Shown here in pieces: positions 18,903-27,590 of a stretch of DNA of 64,000 bases. Source of the DNA: Plectonema cf. radiosum LEGE 06105 (GTDB lineage Bacteria > Cyanobacteriota > Cyanobacteriia > Cyanobacteriales > Nostocaceae); assembly GCF_015207665.1 (NCBI RefSeq), contig NZ_JADEWL010000011.1, forward strand, positions 35,548-99,547. The letters are read 5' to 3'. Positions within the stretch are counted from its first letter, which is position 1; each line of letters starts with the position of its first letter. The notes under the pieces are model-generated. The model saw nothing but the letters and a program-made list of their open reading frames with translations, was not told where the DNA came from and did no database searches. A program made the translations under genes and the position numbers.

Positions 18903-19500
18903 GTAGGTTGGTTTCGATGGACGAATAATATTTGTTGTTGACGAAAAATAAAGAAGCGTCGTAACCCAACATTGATTTTTGGTTTAAGCGTATTGTTTGA
19001 TTAAATATTGAATTTGTTGAAATTATTTTGTTTATTCTTCTAGATAATGTTGGGTTTCGTTCCTCAACCCAACCTACTAACTTTTGAGGATTGGGGAAAA
19101 AGTTGAATTTTGTAGGTTGGGTTAGACGCACGAATAATATTTGTTGTTGACGAAAAATAAAGAAGCGTCGTAACCCAACATTGATTTTTGGTTTAAGCGT
19201 ATTGTTTGATTAAATATTGAATTTGTTGAAATTATTTTGTTTATTCTTCTAGATAATGTTGGGTTTCGTTCCTCAACCCAACCTACTAACTTTTGAGGAT
19301 TGGGGAAAAAGTTGAATTTTGTAGGTTGGGTTAGACGCACGAATAATATTTGTTGTTGACGAAAAATAAAGAAGCGTCGTAACCCAACATTGATTTTTGG
19401 TTTAAGCGTATTGTTTGATTAAATATTGAATTTGTTGAAATTATTTTGTTTATTCTTCTAGATAATGTTGGGTTTCGTTCCTCAACCCAACCTACTAACT
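18903..19500. repeat. 209-bp unit tandemly repeated three times
   Basis: Copies start at 18903, 19112 and 19321 with an exact 209-bp period and near identity. Only the first copy has a diverged start, and the third lacks the 30-bp tail. Each unit begins GTAGGTTGGGTT and, 175 bp later, has AACCCAACCTAC, so every unit is itself a palindrome-ended, MITE-like module. Open frames within it simply repeat with the unit and are not regarded as genes. Confidence 0.9.
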
Positions 19501-19546
19501 AACTGTTCTAGTCGAACAATCTGTAATTATTATTACTTGTGCTTTA

Positions 19547-19795
19547 TCAGGTGCAAGATGTGACTTGAGAAATTTGCCGGGGAATGAAATTCCCCGTCTG
19601 ATAGCGAAAGTCCTCTAAAGAGGACTGGTGAAAAAGCAATAAAATACGTTTAGCGACAAAGTTAGCAGCAAATGTACCAACAATTAATAAACCAACTATA
19701 GAAACAAGTTCTGGTACAGATTTTGTTGGAGTAACCCAAAAAAACCGGACATCTTTACGACATCCGGGTTCAAAATACCCATTACCAATTACCAA
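19547..19795 (-). pseudogene. Orphan PEP-CTERM tail (remnant)
   Basis: The frame contains KSVPELVSIVGLLIVGTFAA followed by KRI, which matches a PEP-CTERM sorting signal (VPEP, hydrophobic helix, basic cluster) with the second Pro changed to Leu. There is no secreted domain or signal peptide before it, and the frame runs on into the two-hairpin repeat at 19579-19626. It is best read as the decayed 3' end of an exported-protein gene. Confidence 0.5.
19579..19626. repeat. Two-hairpin repeat (copy 1 of 3)
   Basis: Two adjacent short palindromes: GGGGAATGAAATTCCCC, then after GTCTGATAGCGA the second, AGTCCTCTAAAGAGGACT. The same two-hairpin layout with changed but compensating bases occurs near 59434-59478 and 62328-62375. 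Confidence 0.65.
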
Positions 19796-19823
19796 TTACC
19801 TATTCCCTATTCCCTATTCAACA

Positions 19824-20276
19824 TCAATGATGATGCTGATGATTATTAGGACAACCTTGTAAATCCTGACTCATCAACTTTTGACTGACTTCTTGTAAAG
19901 TTTCATCTTTTGGTGTTAAACCAATCCAATTATCAATAACTTGAGTATCGAAACCAACTTCTCCACGATAACCAACTTGAATTAAAGGACGGCGAATAAA
20001 CAACGGTTCCTCTAACATTAAATTAATCGCAGTTTCAGCGTCTAATTGTTGCGGATTTATCTCACCAGATTTAATTTTAGGTGCAGAGGGATTGAACCAT
20101 TCTGCTACTGGACGATTTCCAAAAAACCAGAGCAAACGCTGTTTAGTCCATTTTTCTTCTAATATATTATGTGCTTCAACTTGATGTCCCGCTGCGGTTA
20201 ACAGAGTTTTTTGTTTAGTATTATTTCGACAGCCAGTTTTTTCGTAAAATATTACCTTTACCATAAAAATCTCCAA
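19824..20276 (-). CDS. Nitrogenase-associated ArsC/Spx-like protein
   Basis: Thioredoxin-fold protein of the ArsC/Spx/YffB superfamily, in the branch often labelled nitrogenase-associated protein (NifO-like). Visible features are the N-terminal strand (VKVIFYEKTGCRNNTKQK), where a single Cys replaces the CxxC pair, and the RRPLIQ motif with preceding EEPLFI. The C-terminus ends in a histidine cluster (NNHQHHH) that could bind metal. It lies close to cox2, fdxB and patB/cnfR, which supports a role in diazotrophic growth. The start may be the second Met (MVKVIFYE), which fits the strand better. Confidence 0.8.
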   Translation of the reverse strand: MEIFMVKVIFYEKTGCRNNTKQKTLLTAAGHQVEAHNILEEKWTKQRLLWFFGNRPVAEWFNPSAPKIKSGEINPQQLDAETAINLMLEEPLFIRRPLIQVGYRGEVGFDTQVIDNWIGLTPKDETLQEVSQKLMSQDLQGCPNNHQHHH

Positions 20277-20392
20277 GTTTAGTTGATAGTTGACAGTTGA
20301 CAGTTGTTAGTGGTTAGTTGATAGTTGATGGTGGTTAAGAGTTTACTTTTTACAACCTTTAACCTTTAACCTTTAACCTTTAACCTTTAACC

Positions 20393-21004
20393 TTAAAAAT
20401 TCTTCGCAGTATGATGAACAATATCAAATGCAAAACGTTCTTTTGATTTAGTTTCACCGTATAAATTAAAAGTTACAGTTGGTTCCTCACTGATTGCTTC
20501 TACACTATGAATTGCACCAGGAGCGAAACTAATAATATCGCCAGGATTTAAAATAATTTCTGCTGCGGGTTCAATTTTATCTGGATATTCTGCGGTAGGA
20601 TTTCGCTTCCAAATCGTATTTTTTTCGTTTCCTTTTAATACCGCGACAATTCCCCAAATTCCATGATTATGGATATTAGATTGCGTTCCTGGTGTAAACG
20701 TTACAGTTTGAATTGTAAAAGGAAAACCCAACTCATCATATAAAAGTTTAACAGAAGTTCCAGTCTTATAATCGGCTTCCGGATGTTGAGTTTTTATCCA
20801 ATAAGAATTAACCAGCAATCGTCTTACTAGTTGCCTAATTTCTGCTAAATAAACGCTTTCATCTGATTCTTTGATTAGAATATCTTCTAGTTGAGTGAGA
20901 AACCGATAAAGACGATAATTTTCAGTAATTAAATCCCATATTCTTACAGATTTGCAAGCTTGATATTCACCATCTGCGGTTACAAGCCAATCTTTTCCTT
21001 GCAT
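20393..21004 (-). CDS. Cupin protein, cysteine dioxygenase-like
   Basis: Double-stranded beta-helix metal enzyme resembling cysteine dioxygenase type I. The first cupin motif is in SNIHNHGIWGIVAVLKG (metal His residues) and the second in GDIISFAPGAIHSV. The 203-aa length suits small bacterial CDO-like cupins. An N-terminal helical extension precedes the barrel. The substrate is unproven; thiol oxidation is the family expectation. It shares strand and neighbourhood with the nitrogenase-associated protein and a TPR-like protein, separated by repeat-filled spacers, so co-transcription is uncertain. Confidence 0.75.
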   Translation of the reverse strand: MQGKDWLVTADGEYQACKSVRIWDLITENYRLYRFLTQLEDILIKESDESVYLAEIRQLVRRLLVNSYWIKTQHPEADYKTGTSVKLLYDELGFPFTIQTVTFTPGTQSNIHNHGIWGIVAVLKGNEKNTIWKRNPTAEYPDKIEPAAEIILNPGDIISFAPGAIHSVEAISEEPTVTFNLYGETKSKERFAFDIVHHTAKNF

Positions 21005-21137
21005 AAATCAGTTAACAGTTATCAGTTATCAGTGAAGAATATTCAATATATAAATTCATCTTAATTTTTCATTTCTCACTTTTGTCCTCAATAATAGACG
21101 TAGCAATGCTACGTCTCTACAACAAACTCCTAACTTT

Positions 21138-21617
21138 TCATTCCTCTTCTTCTGGTGGACGTGTTAAAATATCAAACAATATGCCAGTGCCAAAGTCGTT
21201 TTTATCATCTATTTCTTTTACTTTATTACATATATTTTTAGCTTCTTCTGCTTTTCCTAAAATAGCTAAAATTAATCCTGTACCAGCATAAGAATTTAAA
21301 TATAACCGAATAATTTGTTCTTCTTTACGTTTAATAAGTACTGGTTTTAATTGTTGCCAATCATCCGGTAAGTTCTCGATTGTTTTAACTTGATTTATTA
21401 CTTTATTAGCTGTTTCTAGCGCCATTTGATAGTTTTGTTTGTAATAAAAATATCTATAAGCTGAGATTAAAACGTCTAGATTATTTTCTGTTTTAGCTAA
21501 AGCTTGATTAATATATTTTTCTGACTCTGAAGTATTTTCCCAATTGTCTGCGGCTAATATCAATAACTGTTTGACATCTTCGGGTACCTGGTACCAGGAG
21601 AATTCTTTGTTTTGCAT
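21138..21617 (-). CDS. TPR-like helical protein, hypothetical
   Basis: A 159-aa all-helical protein with TPR-style helix pairs (SEKYINQALAKTENNLDVLI, ALETANKVINQV, AGTGLILAILGKAEEAKNI) and an acidic tail (PPEEEE). Probably a protein-interaction partner. It is the first of three same-strand genes with the cupin and the nitrogenase-associated protein. No enzyme motif is seen. Confidence 0.65.
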   Translation of the reverse strand: MQNKEFSWYQVPEDVKQLLILAADNWENTSESEKYINQALAKTENNLDVLISAYRYFYYKQNYQMALETANKVINQVKTIENLPDDWQQLKPVLIKRKEEQIIRLYLNSYAGTGLILAILGKAEEAKNICNKVKEIDDKNDFGTGILFDILTRPPEEEE

Positions 21618-21629
21618 GGTTTTTTAGTC

Positions 21630-21845
21630 GTAATAGGTAATAGGTAATGGGTAATGGGTAATGGGTAATGGGTATGAATAACTGTGAGCAATAAATTTAT
21701 TACTTCTTACGAATTACATAGATTAACTCTTTCCTAATTCCCCATTTTAATCAAGGATTAAAAAAGCTTACACGGATTTTTATTACCAATCCCCAATTAC
21801 CAATTACCAATCCCCAATTACCAATTCCCAATTCCCAATTTTCAA
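21630..21845. repeat. GGTAATG and CCAATTA short tandem repeats
   Basis: Two tracts of heptamer-type repeats (TAATGGG units at about 21636-21672 and CAATTAC/CAATCCC units at about 21783-21840) are complementary in sequence and could pair as a long imperfect hairpin between the TPR-like gene and ctaE. Confidence 0.6.
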
Positions 21846-22432
21846 AATTTGGTAAGAATATAAAGTAGTGTGAAGAGTATAATCCAGATGATATCTACAA
21901 AGTGCCAGTAGATTTCTGCCATCTCGATTCCGGTGTGTTTGTGTTCGTTATAATGTCCGGGACGACGGGAGCGCCACAATACACCTAAAATTAATAGGAC
22001 TCCGATAAATACGTGTAAACCGTGGAATCCTGTCATGAGGTAAAAACAGTTCGAGAATAAATTGGTACTCAATCCATACCCTAAAGTCAGATACTCATAA
22101 ACTTGACCGAGTAAAAAAATTACTCCCATGATTGCAGTAATTCTGTACCATTTCCGCATTCCTTGAACATCATTCTTTTTAATTGCAGAATCGCCGAAAT
22201 GAATCACGAAACTGCTGGATACTAGAATGATGGTGTTAATAGTCGGTAACAATAACTCTACCTCGGTTCCTTCAGGAGGCCAAGTTTGAGTAGTTCCACG
22301 ATAGAACAAGTAAGTAGCAAAAAATCCGCCAAACATCAAGGATTCTGAAATTAGGAAAGTTATTAATCCTAAAACTCGTAAATCTGCGTGTTCTTCATGG
22401 TGTGCTGGACTTTTTTCTGTTGCGATCGCCAT
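21842..22432 (-). CDS. ctaE: Cytochrome c oxidase subunit III
   Basis: Core membrane subunit of the aa3-type terminal oxidase in the respiratory membrane. Five transmembrane helices are visible in 196 aa. The conserved segments include FLISESLMFGGFFATY, the GFHGLHVFIG helix and the terminal EIYWHFVDIIWIILF. It is the last gene of the ctaC-ctaD-ctaE operon, about 180 bases after ctaD. The linkage to patB/cnfR and fdxB marks this as a cox2-type operon, which in Anabaena is expressed in heterocysts to remove oxygen. Confidence 0.95.
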   Translation of the reverse strand: MAIATEKSPAHHEEHADLRVLGLITFLISESLMFGGFFATYLFYRGTTQTWPPEGTEVELLLPTINTIILVSSSFVIHFGDSAIKKNDVQGMRKWYRITAIMGVIFLLGQVYEYLTLGYGLSTNLFSNCFYLMTGFHGLHVFIGVLLILGVLWRSRRPGHYNEHKHTGIEMAEIYWHFVDIIWIILFTLLYILTKF

Positions 22433-22614
22433 TTTTTATCACCTGTTAAATTTTGGATTTTATTGGATTTTAGATTTTTAGATTATCCCTACATACAAAT
22501 GAATTGGCTCGGATGCTGAGATGATTACCTTCTTGATTAATCACAGCTTGGATAAATCCAAATATGTCCTATCGGACACGCTTCGCTAACGCAAATCTAA
22601 AATCCAAAATTGAT

Positions 22615-23364
22615 TTAAGCAGTTGCTTCTGCTTCTGTTGAGGTTGTTAAAGGTTCACCTTCTGTCACCACACCGTAATCGTAAGGGCCGTGAGTAACAA
22701 TAGGTAATTGTTCCCAGTTTTCAATAGCAGGTGGAGAAGAGGTTGTCCATTCCAATGTCAAAGCATTCCAAGGATTATCACCGGCTTTTGCACCAGCATT
22801 CCAACTCCAAAGAATATTCAGAGTGAACGGAATTACCGATATTGCTAATAGATAAGCACCGTAGGTACAAAGCTGATTGATAGCCTCAAATTGCGGATCG
22901 TACATGGCAACTCGACGCGGCATTCCTTGTAAACCCAGTTCGTGCATGGGTAGGAAGGTTAAATTGGTGCCGATAAAGGTGAGGACAAAGTGAATTTTAC
23001 CCAAGGTTTCATTCATCATCCTTCCCGTCATTTTAGGGAACCAATGGTAAATCGCAGCATAAATACCAAATACAGAACCGCCAAATAAGACGTAGTGGAA
23101 GTGCGCGACTACATAATAAGTATCGTGAACGTGTCCGTCAAATGGTGCGGTTCCTAAAGTCACGCCGCCAATACCACCCAAAACGAACATCATTAATAAG
23201 CCAATGGCAAACAGCATTGCGCTAGTATAGCGGATTTTCCCTTGCCAAAGAGTTGCTACCCAACTAAATATTTTAATTCCTGTAGGAACAGCAACTATCA
23301 GGGTGGAGATGGTAAAAAACATCCGCATCCAACCGGGAGTACCGCTGGTAAACATATGATGAAC
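22615..23364 (-). CDS. ctaD: Cytochrome c oxidase subunit I, 3' segment (split by element)
   Basis: C-terminal half of CtaD, starting inside the direct repeat that encodes VHHMF and continuing TSGTPGWMRMFF. It carries the helix X histidines that ligate heme a3 and heme a (HVHDTYYVVAHFHY). Without excision of the 1,897-bp element this segment has no proper start, although an internal ATG (MFTSG) exists. Joined to the 5' segment it gives an uninterrupted 555-aa CtaD with all heme and Cu-B ligands, so it is not a decayed gene. Confidence 0.95.
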   Translation of the reverse strand, partial: VHHMFTSGTPGWMRMFFTISTLIVAVPTGIKIFSWVATLWQGKIRYTSAMLFAIGLLMMFVLGGIGGVTLGTAPFDGHVHDTYYVVAHFHYVLFGGSVFGIYAAIYHWFPKMTGRMMNETLGKIHFVLTFIGTNLTFLPMHELGLQGMPRRVAMYDPQFEAINQLCTYGAYLLAISVIPFTLNILWSWNAGAKAGDNPWNALTLEWTTSSPPAIENWEQLPIVTHGPYDYGVVTEGEPLTTSTEAEATA

Positions 23365-23737
23365 AGTTAAAATCTTTAATTAGCAAAAGTTCAACGTCTA
23401 TTTTTAAAACTATTCTCTATATATTCCTTAAGTTTATATTTCAATGTTGTCTGTTCTCAGTTAAATAACGTTACTAATTGATGATTTGATTCACTATTTA
23501 TTCCTTATAAATAGATATTATTTGTGTTCTGTATTAATATAAACAAAAAATCTGAAAATTATGATTGTTTTCAAGCCTTGTATAGTATATTTTAGAAGAT
23601 TACGGATTTAAAAACCGCAGAGACAAGACAGTGCGTTGCGGGGGTTCCCCCCGTTGTAGCAACTGTCGCGCTGAGAGCGCAAAGAAAAGATAAGAGAGAG
23701 GAAACTTTAGAACGGGAAGGGAATAGTTTGATGTTGG
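23365..23737. other. Non-coding end of the ctaD element
   Basis: AT-rich stretch between the direct repeat and the recombinase stop codon, with no gene seen. It includes a G/C-rich hairpin block near 23636-23680 (GGGGGTTCCCCCC and the CTGAGAGCGC area), a repeat type also seen at 28.9 kb. Confidence 0.6.
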
Positions 23738-25132
23738 TTATATAATAATTTTATTTAACTTATATTTTTCTAGTTCTAAAGTCAGAGATTCTACTTTCTT
23801 CTGTAAAGAAATATTTTTTTCTTGAAGCATTTCCATTTCTTGTTTTTCATTTAAAGCTGTATTCATGGCTTTCTTACGATTTTCTAAGGAAAACCATCTT
23901 TGATAAACTTTAGTGTGCATTTCGATAGAATGCCCTAAATTATCTGCTGCTGCTTTAAGAGGTATCCCTTGTAAATGCGCTCTGATAGCACAAGCATGGC
24001 GTAAATCATAAGGCTTAAATTCTAACCCAATTCTTTTAAACCATTGTGAATTTTTATCTACTATAATAGTCAATTGTGAAAAAGATTTTATTTTATCAGT
24101 TCTTTGTTTAAGCATTTCCAGTGCTTTTTTACTTTTTAAATCAAATAGTTCAATCCATTCTGGCATAAAGGGTAATACTTCTCTGGCTCCAGTTTTATTG
24201 TCATTATGAACTTTCCAAGTATTATCTTTGTTATCTTCACTTATAAACCAATCAATATCAGGTTGGTTGAATACTTCTCTAGGACGCAATCCGTAATTAG
24301 CAATTAAACCGTAAGCCAATCTATATATTAAATAAGTACTGCAATAAGGATTTTTTTTGTGTTTGTTTAATTCGTAATATTTTTCAAATGTATAAAAACC
24401 ATCTATAATTACTTTATCTTGGGGAATGTCTCTTTTTTGAGGTATAACAGGAAGTTTTAACTTTTTCAAGTCAATATCTATTTCTAAATATTTACATATA
24501 ATACTAGCTACTTTTATCGCTTGAAATCTTTTGCTGCTAGAATCAATTTTGCTCAATGAAATTTCTATATTGTTTTTATTCACAATTAAATCAGAGTTAA
24601 ATTCTCTTTTAAAGACTTTTTTGTATTCAGTAAAGGTATGTTCGCTTTTAATATCTCTTTTTCTTGTTTTAAAAAAAATATCCTCAAATTTGTCATATAT
24701 TTCTCCAAAATTTATATCAATATTTTGAGAAGCTTTGCATCCTAAATATTTATCATTCCATTCAAAACACTTTCTTGATATTAATCTACTTAATTCATAA
24801 GCTTCTTCTTCTGCTGTTTTTAATCCGTCTAGGTTTGCTGGAATATTTAGGGATATTTGATACTGCTTTGTTTGTCTACCTTTTATATTCGTATCATTTG
24901 GTTTAAGTGGTAGTGTAGCCCGTAACTGTATTGCATTACCTTTCATTGTTAAGGAAACCTTTGCTTTCATTTCCTTAAGTCGCAAATTAGCTTCTTTTAG
25001 TTGTTCTTGTACTTTCATTCTCATATGTGCTTCTTGTTCTTTGGCTGCTTTGTTTATACCTAAGTAGCTACCGTCTGTAGTTGCTGATGACTTGAAATCT
25101 TTAAATGCTTCTTGGTAGATGTCTGCTTTCAT
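23738..25132 (-). CDS. Tyrosine site-specific recombinase, XisA/XisC-like
   Basis: Predicted excisase of the ctaD element. The 464-aa protein has an N-terminal coiled-coil/core-binding half and a C-terminal catalytic domain. The first catalytic Arg is in YGLRPREV (about 281). The second block is PYDLRHACAIRAH (about 372), where the usual His of HxxR is Tyr. LGHS (about 396) and the nucleophile Tyr in KVYQRW (about 409) follow. From memory, XisA and XisC share this R-Y-R-Y variant. A C-terminal helix (EMLQEKNISLQKKVESL) may dimerise. Base composition is AT-rich like other interruption elements. ATG start, same strand as ctaD. Confidence 0.9.
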   Translation of the reverse strand: MKADIYQEAFKDFKSSATTDGSYLGINKAAKEQEAHMRMKVQEQLKEANLRLKEMKAKVSLTMKGNAIQLRATLPLKPNDTNIKGRQTKQYQISLNIPANLDGLKTAEEEAYELSRLISRKCFEWNDKYLGCKASQNIDINFGEIYDKFEDIFFKTRKRDIKSEHTFTEYKKVFKREFNSDLIVNKNNIEISLSKIDSSSKRFQAIKVASIICKYLEIDIDLKKLKLPVIPQKRDIPQDKVIIDGFYTFEKYYELNKHKKNPYCSTYLIYRLAYGLIANYGLRPREVFNQPDIDWFISEDNKDNTWKVHNDNKTGAREVLPFMPEWIELFDLKSKKALEMLKQRTDKIKSFSQLTIIVDKNSQWFKRIGLEFKPYDLRHACAIRAHLQGIPLKAAADNLGHSIEMHTKVYQRWFSLENRKKAMNTALNEKQEMEMLQEKNISLQKKVESLTLELEKYKLNKIII

Positions 25133-25204
25133 TTGCTTTGATTCCCTAATTCTTCCCTAAATATATGTTTCAAGCAAACATTGTTTATTGCTTACAATGT
25201 TTAC

Positions 25205-26179
25205 TCAATAATAATTTATGATTATTAAGGAGTTGAAGTCAATCAGAAACATATGATGAACCCAAACGAACAAACCCACAACGCAAATTGCTAAACTAGA
25301 GTAAGCAATTGCTTTATATCCAAATATTGGTTTACGTGCATGAACCGGAATCACTTCGGAAAGAATGCCAAAAATAGGCAGAATCATCAAATAAACTGCC
25401 GGATGAGAATAAAACCAGAATAAATGCTGATAAATAACTACATTACCACCTGCATCTGGCTTAAAGAAAGAAGTACCGAAGTTGATATCAAATAACAACA
25501 ATACTAAACCAGCAGCTAGTACTGGTGTAGAAACTAATGCCAATAATGAAGTAGCTAAAATTGCCCAGCAAAATAAGGGTAATTCATCCCACTTCATCGA
25601 AGGAACTTTCATCTTCCAAATGGTAACAACAAAGTTTAACGAACCCAAGATAGAAGAACTTCCCACCAACACAATGGCAAGAATCCACATACTTTGAGCG
25701 GTATTCGCTGTCACCAAACTTAAGGGTGGATAGGCTGTCCAACCTGACTGAGAACCACCGAAAAAGAAACTACCTAAAACCAAAGCACCAGCGGGTGGAT
25801 TTAACCAAAATGCTACAGCATTCAGCTTCGGGAAAGCCATATCCCTAGCACCAACCATCAGTGGTATCAAATAGTTACCAAAGCCACCAATCGCACTGGG
25901 GACAATCCATAAAAAAATCATGATTGTTCCGTGATTGGTCAGAAAAGCATTATACAAATTGGGGTCGAGTAAATCTGCATCCGGTGTCGCTAATTCGGCA
26001 CGCATGGCTACAGCCATCAATCCACCGATGAGATAAAAAATAAACGATGTCACTAGGTATTGGATACCAATTACCTTGTGGTCTACATTAAACGTGAAAT
26101 AATGATACCACTTCCATGCTTGGGGATGAGCATGAGTAGCCACTTGAGTTGTATTTTGTGGATGTTCTAATTGCGTCAT
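25205..26179 (-). CDS. ctaD: Cytochrome c oxidase subunit I, 5' segment (split by element)
   Basis: N-terminal part of the heme-copper oxidase catalytic subunit. It carries the CuB/Tyr helix (YSHPAVYLMILP) and, at its end, the paired Cu-B histidines VHHMF, which coincide with the 15-bp recombination site. Beyond 25247 the frame enters the element and stops after a few foreign residues (IDFNSLIIINYY). The ATG at 26179 (MTQLEHPQ) is chosen because the in-frame codons before it are the dispersed AAATCTAAAATC repeat. In unexcised DNA the product would lack helices carrying heme ligands and be inactive. Confidence 0.95.
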   Translation of the reverse strand: MTQLEHPQNTTQVATHAHPQAWKWYHYFTFNVDHKVIGIQYLVTSFIFYLIGGLMAVAMRAELATPDADLLDPNLYNAFLTNHGTIMIFLWIVPSAIGGFGNYLIPLMVGARDMAFPKLNAVAFWLNPPAGALVLGSFFFGGSQSGWTAYPPLSLVTANTAQSMWILAIVLVGSSSILGSLNFVVTIWKMKVPSMKWDELPLFCWAILATSLLALVSTPVLAAGLVLLLFDINFGTSFFKPDAGGNVVIYQHLFWFYSHPAVYLMILPIFGILSEVIPVHARKPIFGYKAIAYSSLAICVVGLFVWVHHMFLIDFNSLIIINYY

Positions 26180-26283
26180 TCGATTTTGGATTTTAGATTT
26201 TAGATTTTGGATTGAGGAGGAGATGATGGGGTTTGGGAGTGAAACAACTATCAACTAACCACTAACTCCTAACTATTTACAAT

Positions 26284-27270
26284 TTATTTCTCAATTTGAG
26301 CAAGAGTTGTTGAGTTAATACCGATATCGGAACTGTAAGCAGCAAGGTATTCAGATGGTGATAATTCTACGGAGTTTACTGCAATAATTTTCTCATTATT
26401 TTGTTGTGCAATCCGGTTTTCTTGCAACCAACTTTGATATTCTTCGGGAGTCTCAACGATTACTTGACTCCTCATTGAACCATGATAACCGCCGCACAAT
26501 TCTGTACAAACTATAGGGTAAGTTCCTAGTCTAGTCGCGACAAATCTCAGTTCGGTAGCCATACCGGGAATTGCGTCTTGCTTCAAGCGGAATTGCGGTA
26601 CCCAGAATGAGTGAATTACGTCTGTTGCTGCAATGTTCAATTGTACGTCAGCACCAACTGGAACGTGTAACTCACCGGATGTGATGTTATCTTCGGGATA
26701 ATTAAAAATCCATGCAAATTGCATTCCCGTAACATCTACAGTTACTTCTGCGGCTTGATTCTGCTGTAGAGGTGAACCTTTAATCCCAATCTTTTGATTG
26801 ACAAACGGTGCTGTATCTGATGATATGCTCGGAGCTTCGCTAATAGTAGCTGCAATTGCACTTCCAGAATCAGAATTGTTCTGAGTCTCAATTATTGCAG
26901 GATTAGCTGACGGGAATCCTCCCATTTGCTTGTAAACATCGACGCTATAGATACCCAAAGCAAAAACTATTATCGTCGGAATTGCAGTCCAAAATATCTC
27001 TAAGGGTACATTACCTTCAATGGGTGGCCCGTCTGTATTATCGCCTTTACGTTGACGAAAATTAATCGCGAAAAACAAGATAGTTCCTTCAACCACCAAA
27101 AATAAAGCAATGGCGATCGCGAACATGACATTAAAGAATCCGTCTACTAAAGGTGCTTGTTCGGATGCTTGTATTGGTAATAGATTATGAGTTTGACTAA
27201 CCCAGATACCTACAATTGTGACCAAAGCTCCAGCAACTAAAGTTAATAACGAAACAGGAATTTGTTGCAT
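26284..27270 (-). CDS. ctaC: Cytochrome c oxidase subunit II
   Basis: Cu-A subunit that takes electrons from cytochrome c6 or plastocyanin on the lumen/periplasm side. Two N-terminal membrane helices (about 7-25 and 45-68, and the segment before SVDVYKQM) precede a cupredoxin domain with HSFWVPQFRLKQD and the Cu-A motif CTELCGGYHGSM. The 328 aa includes a Ser/Ala-rich insertion between helices and cupredoxin, as in cyanobacterial CtaC. It is the first gene of the operon. The start codon is ATG, and the 320-base upstream gap holds the promoter. Confidence 0.95.
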   Translation of the reverse strand: MQQIPVSLLTLVAGALVTIVGIWVSQTHNLLPIQASEQAPLVDGFFNVMFAIAIALFLVVEGTILFFAINFRQRKGDNTDGPPIEGNVPLEIFWTAIPTIIVFALGIYSVDVYKQMGGFPSANPAIIETQNNSDSGSAIAATISEAPSISSDTAPFVNQKIGIKGSPLQQNQAAEVTVDVTGMQFAWIFNYPEDNITSGELHVPVGADVQLNIAATDVIHSFWVPQFRLKQDAIPGMATELRFVATRLGTYPIVCTELCGGYHGSMRSQVIVETPEEYQSWLQENRIAQQNNEKIIAVNSVELSPSEYLAAYSSDIGINSTTLAQIEK

Positions 27271-27590
27271 AGTGACCTGCTGTATAAAACCGATAGTGTA
27301 ATCTAATGATGAATGCCGTTGTATGGAATTTTTAATTTACTTATTGCATTCATTTTACTTTGCAATACTTGTAGGATTTTTGACAATTGAATAACTATAA
27401 ATTCTCCAATATATTAATGAGGCTATATTAATCATCAATCTAAATTTGTTCAATTTAGACAATTTGAAATTTACAATTTTGTTCTTCTGCGAACTTATTG
27501 TTCGCCGGTAGGATATAAGAGATTCCCCTCTACTAATTTATTCACTGCTATTTACTAGTTACTCGTCTAGCAAAACTTGATTTTTAACAA
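27271..27590. promoter_or_regulatory. Upstream region of the cox2-type operon
   Basis: AT-rich gap between ctaC and fdxB, both read on the minus strand. It must hold the ctaC promoter. No perfect GTA-N8-TAC NtcA site was found by eye, in keeping with control through PatB/CnfR rather than direct NtcA binding. Confidence 0.35.

Larger units (their letters stand above)
23350..25246 (-). mobile_element. ctaD interruption element (1,897 bp) with xis-type recombinase
   Basis: The segment between two exact 15-bp direct repeats, AAACATATGATGAAC at 23350-23364 and 25247-25261 (coding strand GTTCATCATATGTTT, read as V-H-H-M-F). Deleting one repeat plus the intervening DNA fuses VHHMF to TSGTPGW in frame. 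The only gene inside is a XisA/XisC-like tyrosine recombinase in the same orientation as ctaD. Elements of this type in heterocystous cyanobacteria (in nifD, hupL, fdxN and others) are excised during heterocyst differentiation. The very small size and single gene are notable. Confidence 0.92.

Noticed and set aside
18841..19340. Open frames of 96 and 72 aa on the minus strand inside the 209-bp tandem repeat
   Set aside because: They recur with the repeat unit, lie in palindrome-ended non-coding elements and have no ribosome binding site or family resemblance.
18903..19500. Possible CRISPR-like array
   Set aside because: The 209-bp units are adjacent and identical, with no unique spacers and no cas genes nearby.
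22615..26179. ctaD as a frameshifted pseudogene
   Set aside because: Exact 15-bp direct repeats and perfect in-frame restoration on excision show an interruption element instead of decay.
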